Assembly: GCA_021209875.1 (NCBI GenBank)
Contig: JAGYVD010000007.1
Coordinates: forward strand, 2,108,001 to 2,172,000
Length of the DNA stretch: 64,000 nucleotides
Reading direction: 5' to 3'
DNA from: Rosellinia necatrix
Taxonomy: Eukaryota; Ascomycota; Sordariomycetes; Xylariales; Xylariaceae
This document shows positions 62,553 through 64,000 of this stretch, in pieces. A program made the position numbers and the translations under genes. The number at the start of each line of letters is the position of its first letter. Within the stretch, counting starts at the first letter, position 1. Below the pieces are notes generated by a model that was given only the letters and a program-made list of their open reading frames with translations, had not been told where the DNA came from and did not search any database.

Positions 62553-63327
62553 AGGATGCCTTGGTTCCCGTGAGGATAGGTTTCGCTCTGTCCTCCAGTC
62601 TGTGTATAAAAGTCGACCATCCATAGGACCTGGCGTCGGAAGTTCGTCTGTTTTCTCCGTTTTTTGTACTGGATAGAGGGAAGAGAGCGTGGCCAGGCAC
62701 GGGTGAGAGCATCGACCCCTAAAACTTGTAGTTGCAGCATAATGAACACAGGCTGCCTCGAGAACTTGTCCGACCGCGATCGGGGGGGTTCTCGATTGTT
62801 TTATATGCTATTAATAGGCTAAACTGAACGATGAACTTATTTGGCCCATACGCGCCGTACTCTATATCTGATGTATAATTTCTATAGAAAATTATTTCAC
62901 CAACTATTGCTCAATGGAGGTTTAGGAACTCATGACTGGCCTGGACTTTGTGTAACCGTCTACCGACCTAGTAGGTAGGTAACTAACCTAACCAAGCTGA
63001 CCAAGATTGGGGAGTGGTTCTAGAAGGTAAATGTGCCACTACCTACCTGCCTAGGTACTTACCTACTACTACCTACCCAAAGTACCTACCTACCTAGGTA
63101 GGTAGGTAGGTAGGTATACCTGGTACTAAGTACCTAGGTAGGTAACAGCCGAAACCCCACCATACATGCATATTAAGTAAGTACCTATCTGATACCTGTC
63201 ACCAATGTGTTTCTAACCCCACCTCTCAAGGTCGTTCGACTGTCTATCCATCTATCCTGAGCCGTGTTCATGGTTTATGTCAGGATAGGAGCACGTTTGG
63301 ACATATTGACAACAGTGGCTACTAGGT
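62553..63327. promoter_or_regulatory. Intergenic region between chitin synthase and the OTU gene
   Basis: Chitin synthase 3' UTR followed by the promoter of the next gene. Positions 62960-63150 are dominated by TACCTACC/TAGGTAGG runs, including a large palindromic cluster at 63084-63113 (ACCTACCTACCTAGGTAGGT) able to form a hairpin. Confidence 0.6.
63084..63113. repeat. Palindromic ACCTACC/GGTAGGT cluster
   Basis: A run of TACC units meets a run of GGTA units at CCTAGG, making a long perfect inverted repeat with no spacer. It is the clearest example of a motif scattered through the intergenic DNA of this window. Confidence 0.8.
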
Positions 63328-64000
63328 ATGGAGGCGTTGGAAACAATCCAAACACGCCATCGTAAAGAACAGCGGGACTTACAGGCGCGCATCACCAACA
63401 AAAAGAAGAACGCGACCAAGAAGTCGCGAAAAGGGATCAATGATGAATGCATCATGCTTGAGCGAGAGCTCAAAGAACGCCAGGAACAGGAGCTGGCCGC
63501 CTTAAATAGAGAAAGTGGTGGTGTCATCGAACAGCAAGCAGAAGATAGCGGAGAGCCGAATGGTGGTGGGCAGAACGCAACAGAAAACAACGCAGGGGAC
63601 GGAAATACCCCGTCTACAGACACGAACGGCATTGCCGGTCGCCTAAGAAACACGACGATATCCTTCGACGTGCCAACAACGATCCGGCATTCCGACTCGG
63701 CTGCACAAACACAGACACAGTCACAAGGGCAGGGAGGCAAGAAGCGCAATCGCCAAAAGGAGCGGATGGCGCGCCGTGCCGCTGAGCAGGAAGCTGCGAG
63801 CGAGGCTGCCGAGCAAGAGGTACAGGGCATGACGGATCACCGCGCCTTGGAGCGGTCGTCGCTCGAGCGCGCGTTCAGCGCCCATGGCCTCGTCGAGCAC
63901 GAAATTCGGCCCGACGGCCATTGCTTATTCTCGGCCGTTGCGGATCAGCTCGCGCAGCGGGACATCCCCATCTCTCTGCCTTCGAGCACCGGAGCCGCCG
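63328..64000 (+). CDS. OTU-domain cysteine deubiquitinase (OTUD6/Otu2 type), 5' part
   Basis: Deubiquitinating cysteine protease of the OTU family, OTUD6/yeast Otu2 subgroup. The frame runs from ATG 63328 without a stop to the end of the window, so only about 224 residues are seen. Residues 1-55 are highly charged and helical (KEQRDLQARITNKKKNATKK). A low-complexity acidic/Gln stretch follows, then a second basic helix (GGKKRNRQKERMARR). The OTU domain starts at about 180 with the catalytic motif RPDGHCLFSAVADQL: Asp196 and the nucleophile Cys199. The N-terminal coiled coil plus the downstream OTU domain is the normal arrangement for this subgroup. The catalytic His lies beyond the window. 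Introns further on cannot be judged. Confidence 0.85.
   Translation, partial: MEALETIQTRHRKEQRDLQARITNKKKNATKKSRKGINDECIMLERELKERQEQELAALNRESGGVIEQQAEDSGEPNGGGQNATENNAGDGNTPSTDTNGIAGRLRNTTISFDVPTTIRHSDSAAQTQTQSQGQGGKKRNRQKERMARRAAEQEAASEAAEQEVQGMTDHRALERSSLERAFSAHGLVEHEIRPDGHCLFSAVADQLAQRDIPISLPSSTGAA

Noticed and set aside
59839..62676. Single 945-residue chitin synthase frame with a tail ending in VFSVFCTG
   Set aside because: It starts in intron 1 and reads through intron 2. Splicing restores the family N-terminus MAYN and the C-terminal helix plus CCFARR.

Overview
The window looks like nuclear DNA of a filamentous ascomycete (Pezizomycotina, probably Sordariomycetes). The evidence is the gene set (a class III chitin synthase, an ApsA/NUM1-type cortical anchor, an Opy2 membrane anchor, an insert-bearing Ras2/RasB GTPase), the short GT-AG introns of about 50-120 bp, and a 14.6-kb A+T-saturated block whose repeat copies differ mostly by C-to-T and G-to-A changes, the signature of repeat-induced point mutation (RIP).

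Layout, left to right. A NEDD8-conjugating enzyme (ubc12, minus, 3 exons, 80-791) is followed by apsA/NUM1 (minus, 2 exons, 2042-6159). The next 16 kb (6.2-22.1 kb) hold only unassigned ORFs, exon-like scraps and simple repeats. Then come ras2/rasB (minus, 22157-22965) and a type II haloacid-dehalogenase-like hydrolase (minus, 28787-29619). From 33.4 to 48.2 kb lies the A+T-rich island, which contains nested LTR-like repeat pairs and one unmutated, hairpin-rich 250-bp insertion with a 5-bp target duplication. Both edges of the island carry pieces of one decayed threonyl-tRNA synthetase gene: the N-terminal and catalytic part at 48.2-49.9 kb and the anticodon-binding part at 33.0-33.4 kb, both on the minus strand. 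The island therefore splits a pseudogene. After more gene-poor DNA come an OPY2-like gene (minus, 52892-54267), a class III chitin synthase (plus, 59680-62552) and the start of an OTU-family deubiquitinase (plus, from 63328, running off the window).

The genes are housekeeping or growth genes, each with its own promoter, not a pathway cluster. Opy2, Ras2, chitin synthase and ApsA all relate loosely to polarized growth, cell wall and nuclear positioning, but nothing in the sequence shows co-regulation. Short palindromic ACCTAGGT-type motifs and microsatellites are scattered through nearly all intergenic DNA.

The best candidates for something new are the split ThrRS pseudogene and the structured 250-bp element inserted after RIP. 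Coordinates of spliced genes were built by hand from splice signals and reading frame; no search was run.
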